Shown here one piece after another: positions 22,948 through 31,275 of a stretch of DNA of 36,932 nt (position 1 is its first letter; each line of letters opens with the position of its first letter). The translations under genes and the position numbers were made by a program. The notes under the pieces are model-generated. The model was not told where the DNA came from. It saw only the letters and a program-made list of their open reading frames with translations, and ran no database searches. Origin of the DNA: Candidatus Woesearchaeota archaeon (GTDB taxonomy: Archaea; Nanobdellota; Nanobdellia; Woesearchaeales; GW2011-AR9); NCBI GenBank assembly GCA_018657475.1, contig JABHXC010000040.1, forward strand, positions 1-36,932, in the 5' to 3' direction.

Positions 22948-23424
22948 TTAATTTGTGGAAGACTCTTCCATGTGATCTTCCGGCATTACTAGTTCATTAT
23001 TATTTTTTCTTTTTTCAAAAACAACAAAATGATTTAAATTTGATTTTTCTTCACTTATAAACTTAGTACCAATCCATGAGAAAGAGTCATGATTAATAAT
23101 TTTATCTTTAGTTATAACTGATGAATCAAAATATACTATAGTAACATGGCCTTCGTAATCAAAGCCTGTATCAATAACTCCTGGAGTGTCTTCTAATGTT
23201 GAAATTATTAATCTTGGAAAAGTTTCACACATCTTTTTATCCATTGTAGGTAATGAGAAGACTAATTTTTTCATCTTTGTTTCTTTTGAAGGTTGCCAAT
23301 TTTCAATTTCAGAAATGTCTTTAATATTGATTTCTTTAATCTCCCTATCATTTTTAGCATTGCATCCAGCAAAAACTATAACTAATGTAATTAATGTAAT
23401 TAAAAGTGTTTTCTTAAATCTCAC
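22948..23424 (-). CDS. Lipoprotein with an HMA-like domain
   Basis: 158 residues. A signal peptide ends in lipobox FAGC (Cys21). Residues about 52-112 follow the beta-alpha-beta-beta-alpha-beta rhythm of heavy-metal-associated domains: KKLVFSLPTMDKKMCETFP, then LEDTPGVIDTGFDYEGHVTI and VITKDKI. The usual GMxCxxC loop is TMDKKMC, with only one Cys (C66), so metal binding would differ from CopZ. An outward-facing, membrane-anchored HMA-like protein is unusual. It overlaps the methyltransferase gene by 4 nt. Confidence 0.65.
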   Translation of the reverse strand: MRFKKTLLITLITLVIVFAGCNAKNDREIKEINIKDISEIENWQPSKETKMKKLVFSLPTMDKKMCETFPRLIISTLEDTPGVIDTGFDYEGHVTIVYFDSSVITKDKIINHDSFSWIGTKFISEEKSNLNHFVVFEKRKNNNELVMPEDHMEESSTN

Positions 23425-24041
23425 TTTTTTACCTTGGTTTCTTTAAATACATCTTTAAGTGCTAAGTTTTTTTCTTTAACTATTTTTAGCCCAGTTTTTT
23501 TAATACTGCCAATTGTATCTCTGTTTACATTAACTCCTAAAAGAAATTTTGTAAAGGGATTATGAATATTCTGAAAAAAAGCAATTAATTTATTTTTACT
23601 TAAAACATGATCTAATAAAAAAATGTTGCCAGAGTTTTTAACAACTCTTTTTATCTCTAAAAGCATCTTTTTTTGATCAGGTACTGAACAAAGTACAAAA
23701 GTTGCAATGACATAATCAAAAGAATCATCTTTAAACGGAAGATAGTCGGTGTTAGTTAATTCAAGTTTAACTTTTAAGCCAAGATCATTTGCTTTCTTTT
23801 TTGCTTTGTTTAACATACCTTTACTAATATCTATTGCTGTTAAATCAACTTTCTCATGATTGTAGTAGGGAAAATTTTTCCCAGTCCCAACACCTATTTC
23901 TAGTACTCTACCTTTAACCTCTTTCAGTAGTTCTTTTCTCCATTTACTAAACAATTTTTTTTCTATTGGTCTTTCTATGAAATCATAAAACAAAGAAAAT
24001 CGATTATATTTTTTACTGATTTGTTTGTTTGTTAATGTCAT
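23421..24041 (-). CDS. Class I SAM-dependent methyltransferase
   Basis: 206 residues. SAM-binding motif I is VLEIGVGTGKNFPYY, with LTAIDISKGML as motif II and FDYVIATFVLCSVPD as motif IV; resembles UbiE/PmtA-type small-molecule or lipid methyltransferases. The C-terminus includes a short segment (IAFFQNIHNPFTKFLLG) of amphipathic character that may contact membrane. It sits between two lipoprotein genes and overlaps the next by 4 nt, so a membrane-lipid or metal(loid) substrate is plausible, but the substrate cannot be read. Confidence 0.82.
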   Translation of the reverse strand: MTLTNKQISKKYNRFSLFYDFIERPIEKKLFSKWRKELLKEVKGRVLEIGVGTGKNFPYYNHEKVDLTAIDISKGMLNKAKKKANDLGLKVKLELTNTDYLPFKDDSFDYVIATFVLCSVPDQKKMLLEIKRVVKNSGNIFLLDHVLSKNKLIAFFQNIHNPFTKFLLGVNVNRDTIGSIKKTGLKIVKEKNLALKDVFKETKVKK

Positions 24042-24047
24042 TTTTAA

Positions 24048-24500
24048 TTATGGCCATGAAAATTCTCTGACTCCCTCATCATGTAAGTTAGTTATAGTAA
24101 CACTAAACTGGCTTGGCTCTTCTGGTATTTCAAATACTAATTCGCCACTATTGTGGTGGCCGCTTAGTTTGAGAGCTTCTATTGGAAAATACTTTTCTCC
24201 ACCTGCTTGTAATGTTACAATCTTACTTAAATCATAAGTATCTAAATCATCAACTGAATGGGTGGTTACAGTTATTTCCACAAATAATTTGCCATCAACA
24301 TATTCTTCTGGAGTTAGATCGACCATTACTGTACCATCACTGCTCTGGGTTTCCCAACCAAACATCATTTCATTTTCCATCTCATCTTCCATTTCACTTC
24401 CCATTTCTGATTCTTCCATCATCTCACTATTTGATTGACATCCTGCAAGAACTAGGACTGATAAAACCATTACTCCAACAATTATCATTTTTAATTTCAT
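24048..24500 (-). CDS. Lipoprotein with Met/Glu-rich linker
   Basis: 150 residues. Lipobox LAGC (Cys21) ends a clear signal peptide, followed by a linker rich in Met and Glu (SEMMEESEMGSEMEDEMENE, 25-44) and a beta-rich domain (about 50-150) ending HDEGVREFSWP. A histidine pair in KLSGHHNSGEL could join the Met residues in metal binding. No domain family recognised with certainty. It lies between a CCxHH membrane protein and a methyltransferase in the lgt operon. Confidence 0.7.
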   Translation of the reverse strand: MKLKMIIVGVMVLSVLVLAGCQSNSEMMEESEMGSEMEDEMENEMMFGWETQSSDGTVMVDLTPEEYVDGKLFVEITVTTHSVDDLDTYDLSKIVTLQAGGEKYFPIEALKLSGHHNSGELVFEIPEEPSQFSVTITNLHDEGVREFSWP

Positions 24501-24503
24501 TTT

Positions 24504-25085
24504 TTACCTCCATAATATCACTCCCAATTGTATTAATAACACAAAGATTCCAACTAAGAGTGTTATAATAAATAATTTTTTTAGATTAAATTTCATTAAT
24601 TTTTCAAGAAAACCTCCTTTAAAGAATAAATTATGTTTTTGCATAGTGTAAAGCATAAAAGTGATTCCTATAAGATTAGAAACAATTCCTAGCTCTAAAA
24701 AGAATGATTGGTACTTGCTTAAGAAAACTGCTGCGGCTGATAAACCTATGATTGGTAAGACATCAACAACATGATGTAGGCAGCAAGCAACCATCGATCC
24801 TGCTGAGACACCACCCGTAGCTACAACTGTTGTTGTTCCAGTAGCACTTAGAACACTTTTTTTATACTGGTGCATATATGTAAACATGCTAACTTGAACC
24901 CCAAAACCTATTATTAATGCTGACATCCATGGCCAAAGGAGTACAAATTGTTGCCATGCATGCTCAATTGAGTTTGCCCAAGTTAAAATACCTAAATAAA
25001 TACTGAATAGTATTAAACTCCCTAGGGCACCAAATAGTAATGGTTTTATAAATCTACTATTATTCTTGGGTCTGTTTTTCTGCAT
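24504..25085 (-). CDS. Membrane protein with ACCLHH motif
   Basis: 193 residues, about five to six helices. Between helices three and four lies GGVSAGSMVACCLHHVVDVL, with C101, C102, H104 and H105 clustered at the membrane, a probable metal or redox site. A similar motif occurs in unnamed membrane proteins of metal-resistance loci. It starts 1 nt after the TRASH-like gene's stop, so translation is coupled. Role in metal transport or thiol chemistry inferred. Confidence 0.65.
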   Translation of the reverse strand: MQKNRPKNNSRFIKPLLFGALGSLILFSIYLGILTWANSIEHAWQQFVLLWPWMSALIIGFGVQVSMFTYMHQYKKSVLSATGTTTVVATGGVSAGSMVACCLHHVVDVLPIIGLSAAAVFLSKYQSFFLELGIVSNLIGITFMLYTMQKHNLFFKGGFLEKLMKFNLKKLFIITLLVGIFVLLIQLGVILWR

Positions 25086-25086
25086 T

Positions 25087-25266
25087 TTAATGGCAACAAC
25101 TCTTTACTTTTTTACTTTCTTTACCATGTTGACTAATTTTTTTTTTGTATTCTTTTTTACAACTTTCTGAGCAAAACCAGTTTTTCGAATTATCGGTTGT
25201 TCCTTTTCCTTTTTCTTCTTTCATCCCACAGATTGGGTCTTTTCTCTTAAATATATTAAATCCCAT
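25087..25266 (-). CDS. 59-residue TRASH/YHS-like metal-binding protein
   Basis: MGFNIFKRKDPICGMKEEKG... with DPICGM (10-15), WFCSESCKKEY (30-40) and a C-terminal SCCH. Cysteines 13, 32 and 36 are YHS/TRASH ligands; C57, C58 and H59 form an additional terminal metal-binding tail. The start has a GGAGGA Shine-Dalgarno. First gene of the lipoprotein operon, downstream of a direct-repeat operator (25355-25376). Likely a cytosolic soft-metal binding protein or chaperone. Confidence 0.75.
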   Translation of the reverse strand: MGFNIFKRKDPICGMKEEKGKGTTDNSKNWFCSESCKKEYKKKISQHGKESKKVKSCCH

Positions 25267-25354
25267 TTTCTCCTCCTTAAAGTAAATTAATCGTATTTGT
25301 TAACTATCTTAATAATAAGTAAAAGGAGATACCATATAAAAACAAGAATAAAAG

Positions 25355-25376
25355 TTAGTGAAAATTTAGTGAAAAA
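25355..25376 (-). promoter_or_regulatory. Tandem direct repeat upstream of the TRASH-lipoprotein-lgt operon
   Basis: TTAGTGAAAA occurs at 25355-25364 and 25366-25375 (11-nt period). In the direction of transcription it reads TTTTCACTAA twice, followed about 20 nt later by a TTTTTATATGG box and then the operon. The same double element stands upstream of the divergent DUF1573 operon at 27167-27187. A binding site for an activator shared by both operons is inferred. Confidence 0.6.
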
Positions 25377-25387
25377 GTTCTAGATTT

Positions 25388-27136
25388 CTAATTAATAATT
25401 TTTCTTCCAGAAGAAGTTATTTTTAATGTCTTAAATCTTCCCTTTTGTTCAATTTGTATTAATCCTAGTCCTTGCAATTTATTTATTTTAACTCTAGTTG
25501 TTGGTTTAGTAATCTTAAACCCCTGAGTGATATCTTTATATGAAACAAGCTTATTTTTAATATTCCCTTCATTGATCAGTTTAAGGATATTCATCTCCAT
25601 ATCTGTTAATTCAACTTTTTTCCGTAAATGACTTCCATAGAGGTCAATTGTTTCTGCTTCTATTGCTTTAACTTTGGACTCTTCAATAACTTCTTGATTT
25701 ATGGAAAGAATAATGATTGATTCGTTAGTAGAAGCTAAATCTTTAAGCTCATGTATCTTTTTAATGACCTTACTGAATTCATTTTCACTGATAATGTAAT
25801 CTAGTCTATCTAAAAGGATCACACTTTTCTCGCTCTTTTTCATGAATTCTGAAATTAATTTGAACAAATTGTTAATATCAGTTTCACACGCTTGTCCTTC
25901 AACTTGATTTTTATTAAGCCAAATAAATGAAGTTCTTTCTAAATTGTATTTTTTCTTAACTTCTCTAGGATCTTCCCTAAGGATGCCTAACCCAGCAAAT
26001 CCTCTGTTTAAAGATCCGATAAACAATTCGTGAGCGTGATTTTCATCATCATCTCTAATTAAATATACTTTTCTTGGATTAAGTGTTATATCACTTTGAC
26101 TATATTTTTTCTCTTCAACTTCAACATTTATTCCTAATTTTTTAAGGGTGACTTTTGCTTTATCTAGTTTTGACTGAACTTCTTCTCGAGATCTGTATAA
26201 TGAAAAGAGGAAGAAAAGAACTCCTGCGACAACTATTATTAGAAAACCTAGGCTGAATAGATGCCTTTTTTGAACTGAAGTGATTTCTTGCCCTACATTT
26301 TTTAGGGGGGTTAAGATGATTAATCTCCATGTTTCTTGGCCAAGAACAATATCTGAAGAAGTCATAATTGTTTTCCCAAATCCATTAAAATCAGTGATCA
26401 TGTTTAATCTTTTTTCTGATTCTGGAAGTTTTTCTATTATTTCAGAAAATTCATTAATTTCTTCACTTTTAAGCAGAGTTTCGAAAGTATCTAAATTAAT
26501 TAAGAGAAAATAATTTTTCTTTTCTTCTAAAATTGAATGGATGTAAAGATTACGAAGATAGTCTAATTCAATAATGCTCATAAGTATGCCTTCAAACTCT
26601 GCAAGAAAATTTGGGTAGGGTGTATAAGCATTAGTTTCAAATAACGGTGCGGAAACAATAATTTGTTGATGATCTCCTTGTCTCACCATTCCTGCAACAA
26701 AAGGTTCATTAGTTTCTTTTGGTGTTTTGAAATAATTCTTGTTTTTAATATTTAAACCTAGATAATCTGAATATTCTTCTTCTGAACATTCAACTATTTG
26801 TCCATACTTGTCAACTCTCAGAAGAGAGTTTATTTTTCCTTCAACTTTTTCATGGATTGCTTTCATATTTCCCGTACAATGTTCTAAATCTAATGTTTCC
26901 ATTGCTGGAAATTTGCTTAATGTGACAAGTTCGTCTCTTACTTGTAAAATGTGATTTTCTATCTGCATCGCAGCTGACTCAGTTTTTGTCATCTGACTTT
27001 CTCTAATCTGGTCAACTATGACTTCTTCAATCTTAAAAAATGAAAGAGTGTTAGTGAGAATAACTACTCCCAGAATAACTAGTGCTATTAAAATAACTAA
27101 TGTTAATTTTGTATCTTTCCCTAATTTTATACTCAT
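25388..27136 (-). CDS. Membrane sensor-regulator: Cache domain, TM, DUF835, winged helix
   Basis: 582 residues. TM1 (about 13-32), an extracytoplasmic region (about 33-290) with a double-Cache pattern (KYGQIVECSEEEYSDYLGLN, AGMVRQGDHQQIIVSAPLFE), TM2 (about 293-313), a short coiled coil, DUF835 (about 355-500; WLNKNQVEGQACETDI, then SVILLDRLDYIISENEFSKV), and a C-terminal winged helix (about 510-582; MEMNILKLINEG and KPTTRVKINKLQGLGLIQIE). This is a one-component receptor that binds a ligand outside and DNA inside. It lies between two operons sharing the same direct-repeat element, so it is their likely regulator. Confidence 0.85.
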   Translation of the reverse strand: MSIKLGKDTKLTLVILIALVILGVVILTNTLSFFKIEEVIVDQIRESQMTKTESAAMQIENHILQVRDELVTLSKFPAMETLDLEHCTGNMKAIHEKVEGKINSLLRVDKYGQIVECSEEEYSDYLGLNIKNKNYFKTPKETNEPFVAGMVRQGDHQQIIVSAPLFETNAYTPYPNFLAEFEGILMSIIELDYLRNLYIHSILEEKKNYFLLINLDTFETLLKSEEINEFSEIIEKLPESEKRLNMITDFNGFGKTIMTSSDIVLGQETWRLIILTPLKNVGQEITSVQKRHLFSLGFLIIVVAGVLFFLFSLYRSREEVQSKLDKAKVTLKKLGINVEVEEKKYSQSDITLNPRKVYLIRDDDENHAHELFIGSLNRGFAGLGILREDPREVKKKYNLERTSFIWLNKNQVEGQACETDINNLFKLISEFMKKSEKSVILLDRLDYIISENEFSKVIKKIHELKDLASTNESIIILSINQEVIEESKVKAIEAETIDLYGSHLRKKVELTDMEMNILKLINEGNIKNKLVSYKDITQGFKITKPTTRVKINKLQGLGLIQIEQKGRFKTLKITSSGRKIIN

Positions 27137-27166
27137 AGGTGTAATTAAAAATAAGCGTTATTTAAA

Positions 27167-27204
27167 TTTTCCCTAATTTTGCACTAACATTTCTCTTTAT
27201 TTAA
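27167..27204 (+). promoter_or_regulatory. Tandem repeat and TATA box of the DUF1573 operon
   Basis: TTTTCCCTAA (27167-27176) and TTTTGCACTAA (27177-27187) form a tandem element like that at 25355-25376, followed by TTTAAATA (about 27199-27206) 26-30 nt before the ATG at 27231. The transcript probably starts at or just before the ATG. Position upstream of the TATA box suits an activator. Confidence 0.6.
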
Positions 27205-27230
27205 ATAGTGGGTTCTTATTTAAAAATGAC

Positions 27231-28088
27231 ATGAAAGAGAAGATAGGTAAAGGAAATTTACTGAAAAAACTCAAAGACTCACTTAAGCTCAAGTTTGATT
27301 CACCTTGGGAGAAGTATTTTTTTGCTGGATTATTAATATTAACACTTTTTACAGCTATTTTTACTTTTTCTACATTTACATCATCACATAATATGGAGAT
27401 GAATATGGATTCAAATCAGATTACTGGCAACTCAATTTTAGAATTGGAAAAAAGTCCAGAAGAGATGTATAAGAAGTTTCAATGTTCATGTTGTGGGCAG
27501 GCAATAGATGCTGGATGCTGTGGTATGGCTAAACAAAGAAAAGAATATGTTGATCAATTGATGTTAGGTGGCTTAAATGAAAATGAAGTTACTGTTAAGA
27601 TGGTTAAAAAATTTGGATTTGATATTTTGATGGATCCTTCGGAAGAAGATGAGATAAAAGAGTTTATTCAAGGGCAATCTTCGGATAATCCACCAGAAAT
27701 AATTATTGAACCAGTAACAAAAAACTTAGGAGTTGTTAAACAGAGTGAAGGGAAAGTTTCAACTTTTTTTACATTAAAAAATCTTGGTGGTAGTGATTTA
27801 GTTATTGAAAACATGGATACATCTTGTATGTGTACTTCTGTAAGAATTATTTATAATGGTAAGGAAGGGCCAATATTTGGGATGAGCATGCATGGTACTA
27901 ACCCTGAAAATTATAAACTCACAATTGCACCGGGAGATTCAGCACAGTTAGAGGTTTTGTATGATCCTTTAGCACATGGAATACAGAAAAAACCTGAAGC
28001 AAGAATTATACGGGAAGTAACTATTGTGTCAAATGATCCAGTAGATTTTCAGAAAAAATTAAGAATAGAACTAGTTCAGGTTCCTTAG
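27231..28088 (+). CDS. Membrane-anchored CcmH-like cysteine domain plus DUF1573 domain
   Basis: 285 residues. One TM helix (about 31-50) anchors an outside part. Residues 83-135 resemble CcmH/NrfF: CSCCG (85-89), AGCCG (95-98), then helices with LMLGGLNENEV and MVKKFGFDIL, as in the CcmH pattern of Cys pair, helix, G-x-x-x-x-E-I, YG-x-x-VL. CcmH reduces haem-protein apocytochrome thiols. Residues 155-285 are DUF1573, with DTSCMCTS (197-204) and an insertion MSMHGTNP (218-225). First gene of a long redox/metal operon. The thiol function is inferred. Confidence 0.78.
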   Translation: MKEKIGKGNLLKKLKDSLKLKFDSPWEKYFFAGLLILTLFTAIFTFSTFTSSHNMEMNMDSNQITGNSILELEKSPEEMYKKFQCSCCGQAIDAGCCGMAKQRKEYVDQLMLGGLNENEVTVKMVKKFGFDILMDPSEEDEIKEFIQGQSSDNPPEIIIEPVTKNLGVVKQSEGKVSTFFTLKNLGGSDLVIENMDTSCMCTSVRIIYNGKEGPIFGMSMHGTNPENYKLTIAPGDSAQLEVLYDPLAHGIQKKPEARIIREVTIVSNDPVDFQKKLRIELVQVP

Positions 28089-28095
28089 AGAGGGT

Positions 28096-28701
28096 ATGAA
28101 AATGGTAAGATGCGATATTTGTGAACGGGATTTTAGTTCCCAAGATGCTTTAGATATGCATAATAAACATAAGCATAAAGAGATAGAAAAAAAAGTAAGG
28201 AAAAAACTTACTACAAAACAAAAAAAGAAAATAAGAAATTATTCTATAGCATTGATTACATTGCTTGTTATAATTGCGTTAATTTATTGGAAAGTGGTTC
28301 CTCCAGAGGATGCTCCACTCATTAATGTAAACACTGATTCACTTAATTTTGGAGCAGTAAGCCAGGCAAGAGGAACAGTGAGTAAAGAAGTTACAATAAC
28401 AAATGAAGGTAAAACGGATTTAATAATTAATGAGATGGATACTTCTTGTGGTTGTACTTCGGCTACGTTAGTTCAGCAAGGGCAAGAGAGTCCACGTTTT
28501 AGTATGTCAATGCATGGAACAAACCCTAGAAACTTTGAAATGTTGATCCCTCCAGGTGATAGTGCCCAATTGAAAATTCAATATGATCCAAATGTTCATA
28601 GAGAAATGAGAGGGGCAGTAACAAGGTCCGTGTATATCATGTCAAATGATCCTACAAATTCAAGAGAAGAGGTGAGAATTCATGTTAACCAAGTTGATTA
28701 G
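28096..28701 (+). CDS. C2H2 zinc finger - TM - DUF1573 protein
   Basis: 201 residues. The N-terminus is a C2H2 zinc finger (C6, C9, H22, H27) followed by a basic linker (RKKLTTKQKKKIR), which would be cytosolic. A TM helix (49-66) leads to an outside DUF1573 domain with DTSCGCTS (116-122) and MSMHGTNP (137-144), both shared with the preceding gene. A GAGAGGGT Shine-Dalgarno favours the second ATG (28102), 6 nt downstream of the listed start. Zinc fingers fused to exported domains are unusual; it may act as a cytosolic anchor or sensor. Confidence 0.75.
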   Translation: MKMVRCDICERDFSSQDALDMHNKHKHKEIEKKVRKKLTTKQKKKIRNYSIALITLLVIIALIYWKVVPPEDAPLINVNTDSLNFGAVSQARGTVSKEVTITNEGKTDLIINEMDTSCGCTSATLVQQGQESPRFSMSMHGTNPRNFEMLIPPGDSAQLKIQYDPNVHREMRGAVTRSVYIMSNDPTNSREEVRIHVNQVD

Positions 28702-29500
28702 TAGTAACAGGAAGAAATTTTTATTTTTGACATTTTTACTTTTGTTAGTAGTCTTAGTGGTAGGTTGTAGTTCTCAATCTATTGGTCCAGAAATTGAATT
28801 GAGTGAAACATTTTACGACTTAGGTGATGTTAATCCTGATGATGGATTAAGAATTGAAGAGTTTTTAGTGAAAAATAAAGGTAGTGAAACTCTAGAAATT
28901 CTTGCTGTAAGTACTTCTTGTGGTTGTACTGATGCAGAAGTTGATAAAGAATCTCTTGCTCCTGATGAGGAAGCTAAATTAACCGTAACTTATGATCCAT
29001 CAATACATCCCGGACTGGTTGGAAAGATGGAACGGGTTGTGTATATTAAAAGTAATGATCCAGTAAATGAAGAAGTTGAACTAACATTGATTGGTGAATC
29101 TTTACCTTCTTCAAATGTTGATATAGAGAAAGGAACTAAACCTCATAAAGATAATTTGAAAGATTTTGAAATATCTCCTTTTGATTTTAATTCAAAAATT
29201 GAAAATAAAGAAAATGTTAAATTAGTTGATGTAAGGGAAGATTTTGAATTTAATGAAGGACATATTGAAGGTTCCATAAATCTTCCAGTTGGAGAAATTA
29301 CTGAAGCATCTTTACTTGAATTAAATTTGAATAAAGATGATGAAATTCTTTTGTATTGTCGTTCTGGAAGAAGAAGTGCTCAAGCTTATGAAATTATGAA
29401 ACAGATGGGCTATACTAACATTAAAAGTATGAATGGTGGTATTCTTCATTGGGTTGAAGAAGGTTTTGAGACAGAAATAGAAGAGGAACATAGTCATTAA
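28682..29500 (+). CDS. DUF1573-rhodanese lipoprotein
   Basis: 272 residues. Lipobox VVGC (Cys29) follows a signal peptide. A DUF1573 domain (about 37-138) keeps STSCGCTD (77-84) but lacks the MSMHGTNP insertion. A rhodanese domain (about 165-262) has the active-site loop YCRSGRRSA with C226 and the preceding LVDVRED. Rhodaneses carry persulfide sulfur, so an outward-facing sulfur-transfer function is suggested. The C-terminus ends acidic with HSH. It overlaps the previous gene by 20 nt with a GAGGTGAG Shine-Dalgarno. Confidence 0.85.
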   Translation: MLTKLISSNRKKFLFLTFLLLLVVLVVGCSSQSIGPEIELSETFYDLGDVNPDDGLRIEEFLVKNKGSETLEILAVSTSCGCTDAEVDKESLAPDEEAKLTVTYDPSIHPGLVGKMERVVYIKSNDPVNEEVELTLIGESLPSSNVDIEKGTKPHKDNLKDFEISPFDFNSKIENKENVKLVDVREDFEFNEGHIEGSINLPVGEITEASLLELNLNKDDEILLYCRSGRRSAQAYEIMKQMGYTNIKSMNGGILHWVEEGFETEIEEEHSH

Positions 29501-29501
29501 T

Positions 29502-30743
29502 ATGGTTTCAGTTAACATAAAGAAATTTAGTACTATTTTTTTGATTATTGTATTTCTGCTTAGCTTAGCGCCTTTGGTTCAAGCTGAAGACCAAGGAGAA
29601 TATCATACTGCTGTTATATTTTACAATGAAGCATGCAGTATGTGTTCCATGTACATTAAACAAGAGTTAATTCCAACATTAGAGGAAGCAGGAATAAAAG
29701 AAATAATAAAAAAAGATTATATTAATGAAAAGAAAAATAGAGTTGTTCTTAATGAACTAAACAAGAGATTAAATATTCCTCCAAAATTACAAGGTCATTT
29801 TACGGTGTTTATTGATAACAAAGTAGTTTTAGGAGGTCATGTTCCTAAACATGTTGTAATGGACTTGTTAACTAAAGATTTAGAATATGATCGAATCTTA
29901 GTCTTACAAGATGAAATGAAAAATGCTAAGTCATACTTTGCATGGGGCTTTAAAGGAGACGCTAAAGAGTACACAATTGATTCTTCTATTACAGGGTATC
30001 TTAACTGGTTTACAGAAAATGAAGATTCACTCACAAAACCAGAAAATTCTTATTCAAGTTCATGGAAATTTTCTACAATGCTTCCATTAATAGTTTCTTC
30101 AGGATTTTTAGATGGAATTAACCCTTGCGCTTTTGCTGTTCTTCTTTTGTTTATTGCTTTCCTTTACACAATAAAGAGAACAAAAGCAAATATTTTGAAG
30201 ATGGGAATTGCATACATATCTGCAATATTCTTAGCGTATATTTTAATTGGAATAGGATTAATTAAAGCATTTATTTTTACAGGATATCCTCATCTCATGG
30301 CCCAGATTAGTGCTTATTTAATGATTGCTTTAGGGGTAATTGGGATATGGGGTTATCTTTTCCCTAAACAAAGACTTGATTTAGGTATTCCTTCATTTAC
30401 AAAAGAGTATCTAAAGAAATGGATGTATAAATCAACAATTCCTGCAGCTTTAATTTTAGGATTTTTAGTAGGGTTGTGTACATTTCCTTGTTCAGGAGGA
30501 ATTTATGTTGCTGTAGTAGGGCTATTAGCAGTGAAAACAACTTTTGCTCAGGGCATGGTTTATTTAATCATCTATAATATTATGTTTGTTATGCCATTAA
30601 TAATTATTTTAATTATGGCTTCAAACAAAAGGACAACAAAGAAGATTACTGAATGGGAACAATCTAAAAGTAAAATAATGAGGTTAATTTTAGGAATTGT
30701 TATGGTCTTATTGGGACTAATAATTCTGTTTTGGTTTATTTAA
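29502..30743 (+). CDS. Exported thioredoxin-like domain fused to CcdA-type membrane domain
   Basis: 413 residues. After a signal peptide (1-28) comes a thioredoxin-like domain with CSMC (45-48) and a later substrate-facing segment (HFTVFIDNKVVLGGHVPK). Then six or seven helices with DGINPCAFAVLL in the first and GLCTFPCSGGIYVAV in the fourth, the CcdA/DsbD cysteine pair. Arrangement is like DsbD with the periplasmic domain at the N-terminus only. It passes reducing equivalents outward. It follows the rhodanese gene by 1 nt. Confidence 0.85.
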   Translation: MVSVNIKKFSTIFLIIVFLLSLAPLVQAEDQGEYHTAVIFYNEACSMCSMYIKQELIPTLEEAGIKEIIKKDYINEKKNRVVLNELNKRLNIPPKLQGHFTVFIDNKVVLGGHVPKHVVMDLLTKDLEYDRILVLQDEMKNAKSYFAWGFKGDAKEYTIDSSITGYLNWFTENEDSLTKPENSYSSSWKFSTMLPLIVSSGFLDGINPCAFAVLLLFIAFLYTIKRTKANILKMGIAYISAIFLAYILIGIGLIKAFIFTGYPHLMAQISAYLMIALGVIGIWGYLFPKQRLDLGIPSFTKEYLKKWMYKSTIPAALILGFLVGLCTFPCSGGIYVAVVGLLAVKTTFAQGMVYLIIYNIMFVMPLIIILIMASNKRTTKKITEWEQSKSKIMRLILGIVMVLLGLIILFWFI

Positions 30744-30744
30744 T

Positions 30745-31257
30745 ATGGTGCTAACAATATTGTGGACAACATTAGGGATTTTAGTTTTGTTTCTAGTATT
30801 TGTGTTTTTAAGAAAAATTATCCAAAAAAAGTTGAAATTAAAAATCTGTGCTATTTGTGCGGCTGTTGGCTTAACTTGGATCACACTATTAATTTTGAAA
30901 TGGAGTGGTTTTCTCATTGATAATCTTTTAATTGGAATATTAATGGGAGAAAGTATTGTGGGGATAATGTATCTCTTTGAGAAAAAAATTAAAGAAGCTA
31001 AGAAAGAAAATTTACTTTGGTTAAAAGTTTTTATAATTCTTATTGGAACTTCTTTGGTTTACTTGTTGTTGTCAGAGTTTTATGGGTTAGGATTTTGGAT
31101 TTTTTTGTTGATTTCTTTTGTGTTTTTAATTTATATTTTAATCTCAATGAAAAGTTCAGTGAGGAAAAAAAACAAGTGGGTCGTAGAACACAAGTATGGG
31201 AAATTCAGTAAAGAAATAAAAAAATTAGAAGAAAAATTTGAACATTGTTGTGATTAA
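30745..31257 (+). CDS. Membrane protein with C-terminal Cys pair
   Basis: 170 residues. Four predicted helices, the second containing cysteines (ICAICAAVGLTWITLLIL), then a soluble tail ending KKLEEKFEHCCD with C168 and C169. It begins 1 nt after the preceding CcdA-type gene. No family recognised. The Cys placement in membrane and tail suggests thiol or metal chemistry linked to the adjacent carrier. Confidence 0.6.
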   Translation: MVLTILWTTLGILVLFLVFVFLRKIIQKKLKLKICAICAAVGLTWITLLILKWSGFLIDNLLIGILMGESIVGIMYLFEKKIKEAKKENLLWLKVFIILIGTSLVYLLLSEFYGLGFWIFLLISFVFLIYILISMKSSVRKKNKWVVEHKYGKFSKEIKKLEEKFEHCCD

Positions 31258-31275
31258 AAGTTGAGGGTATAAAAG

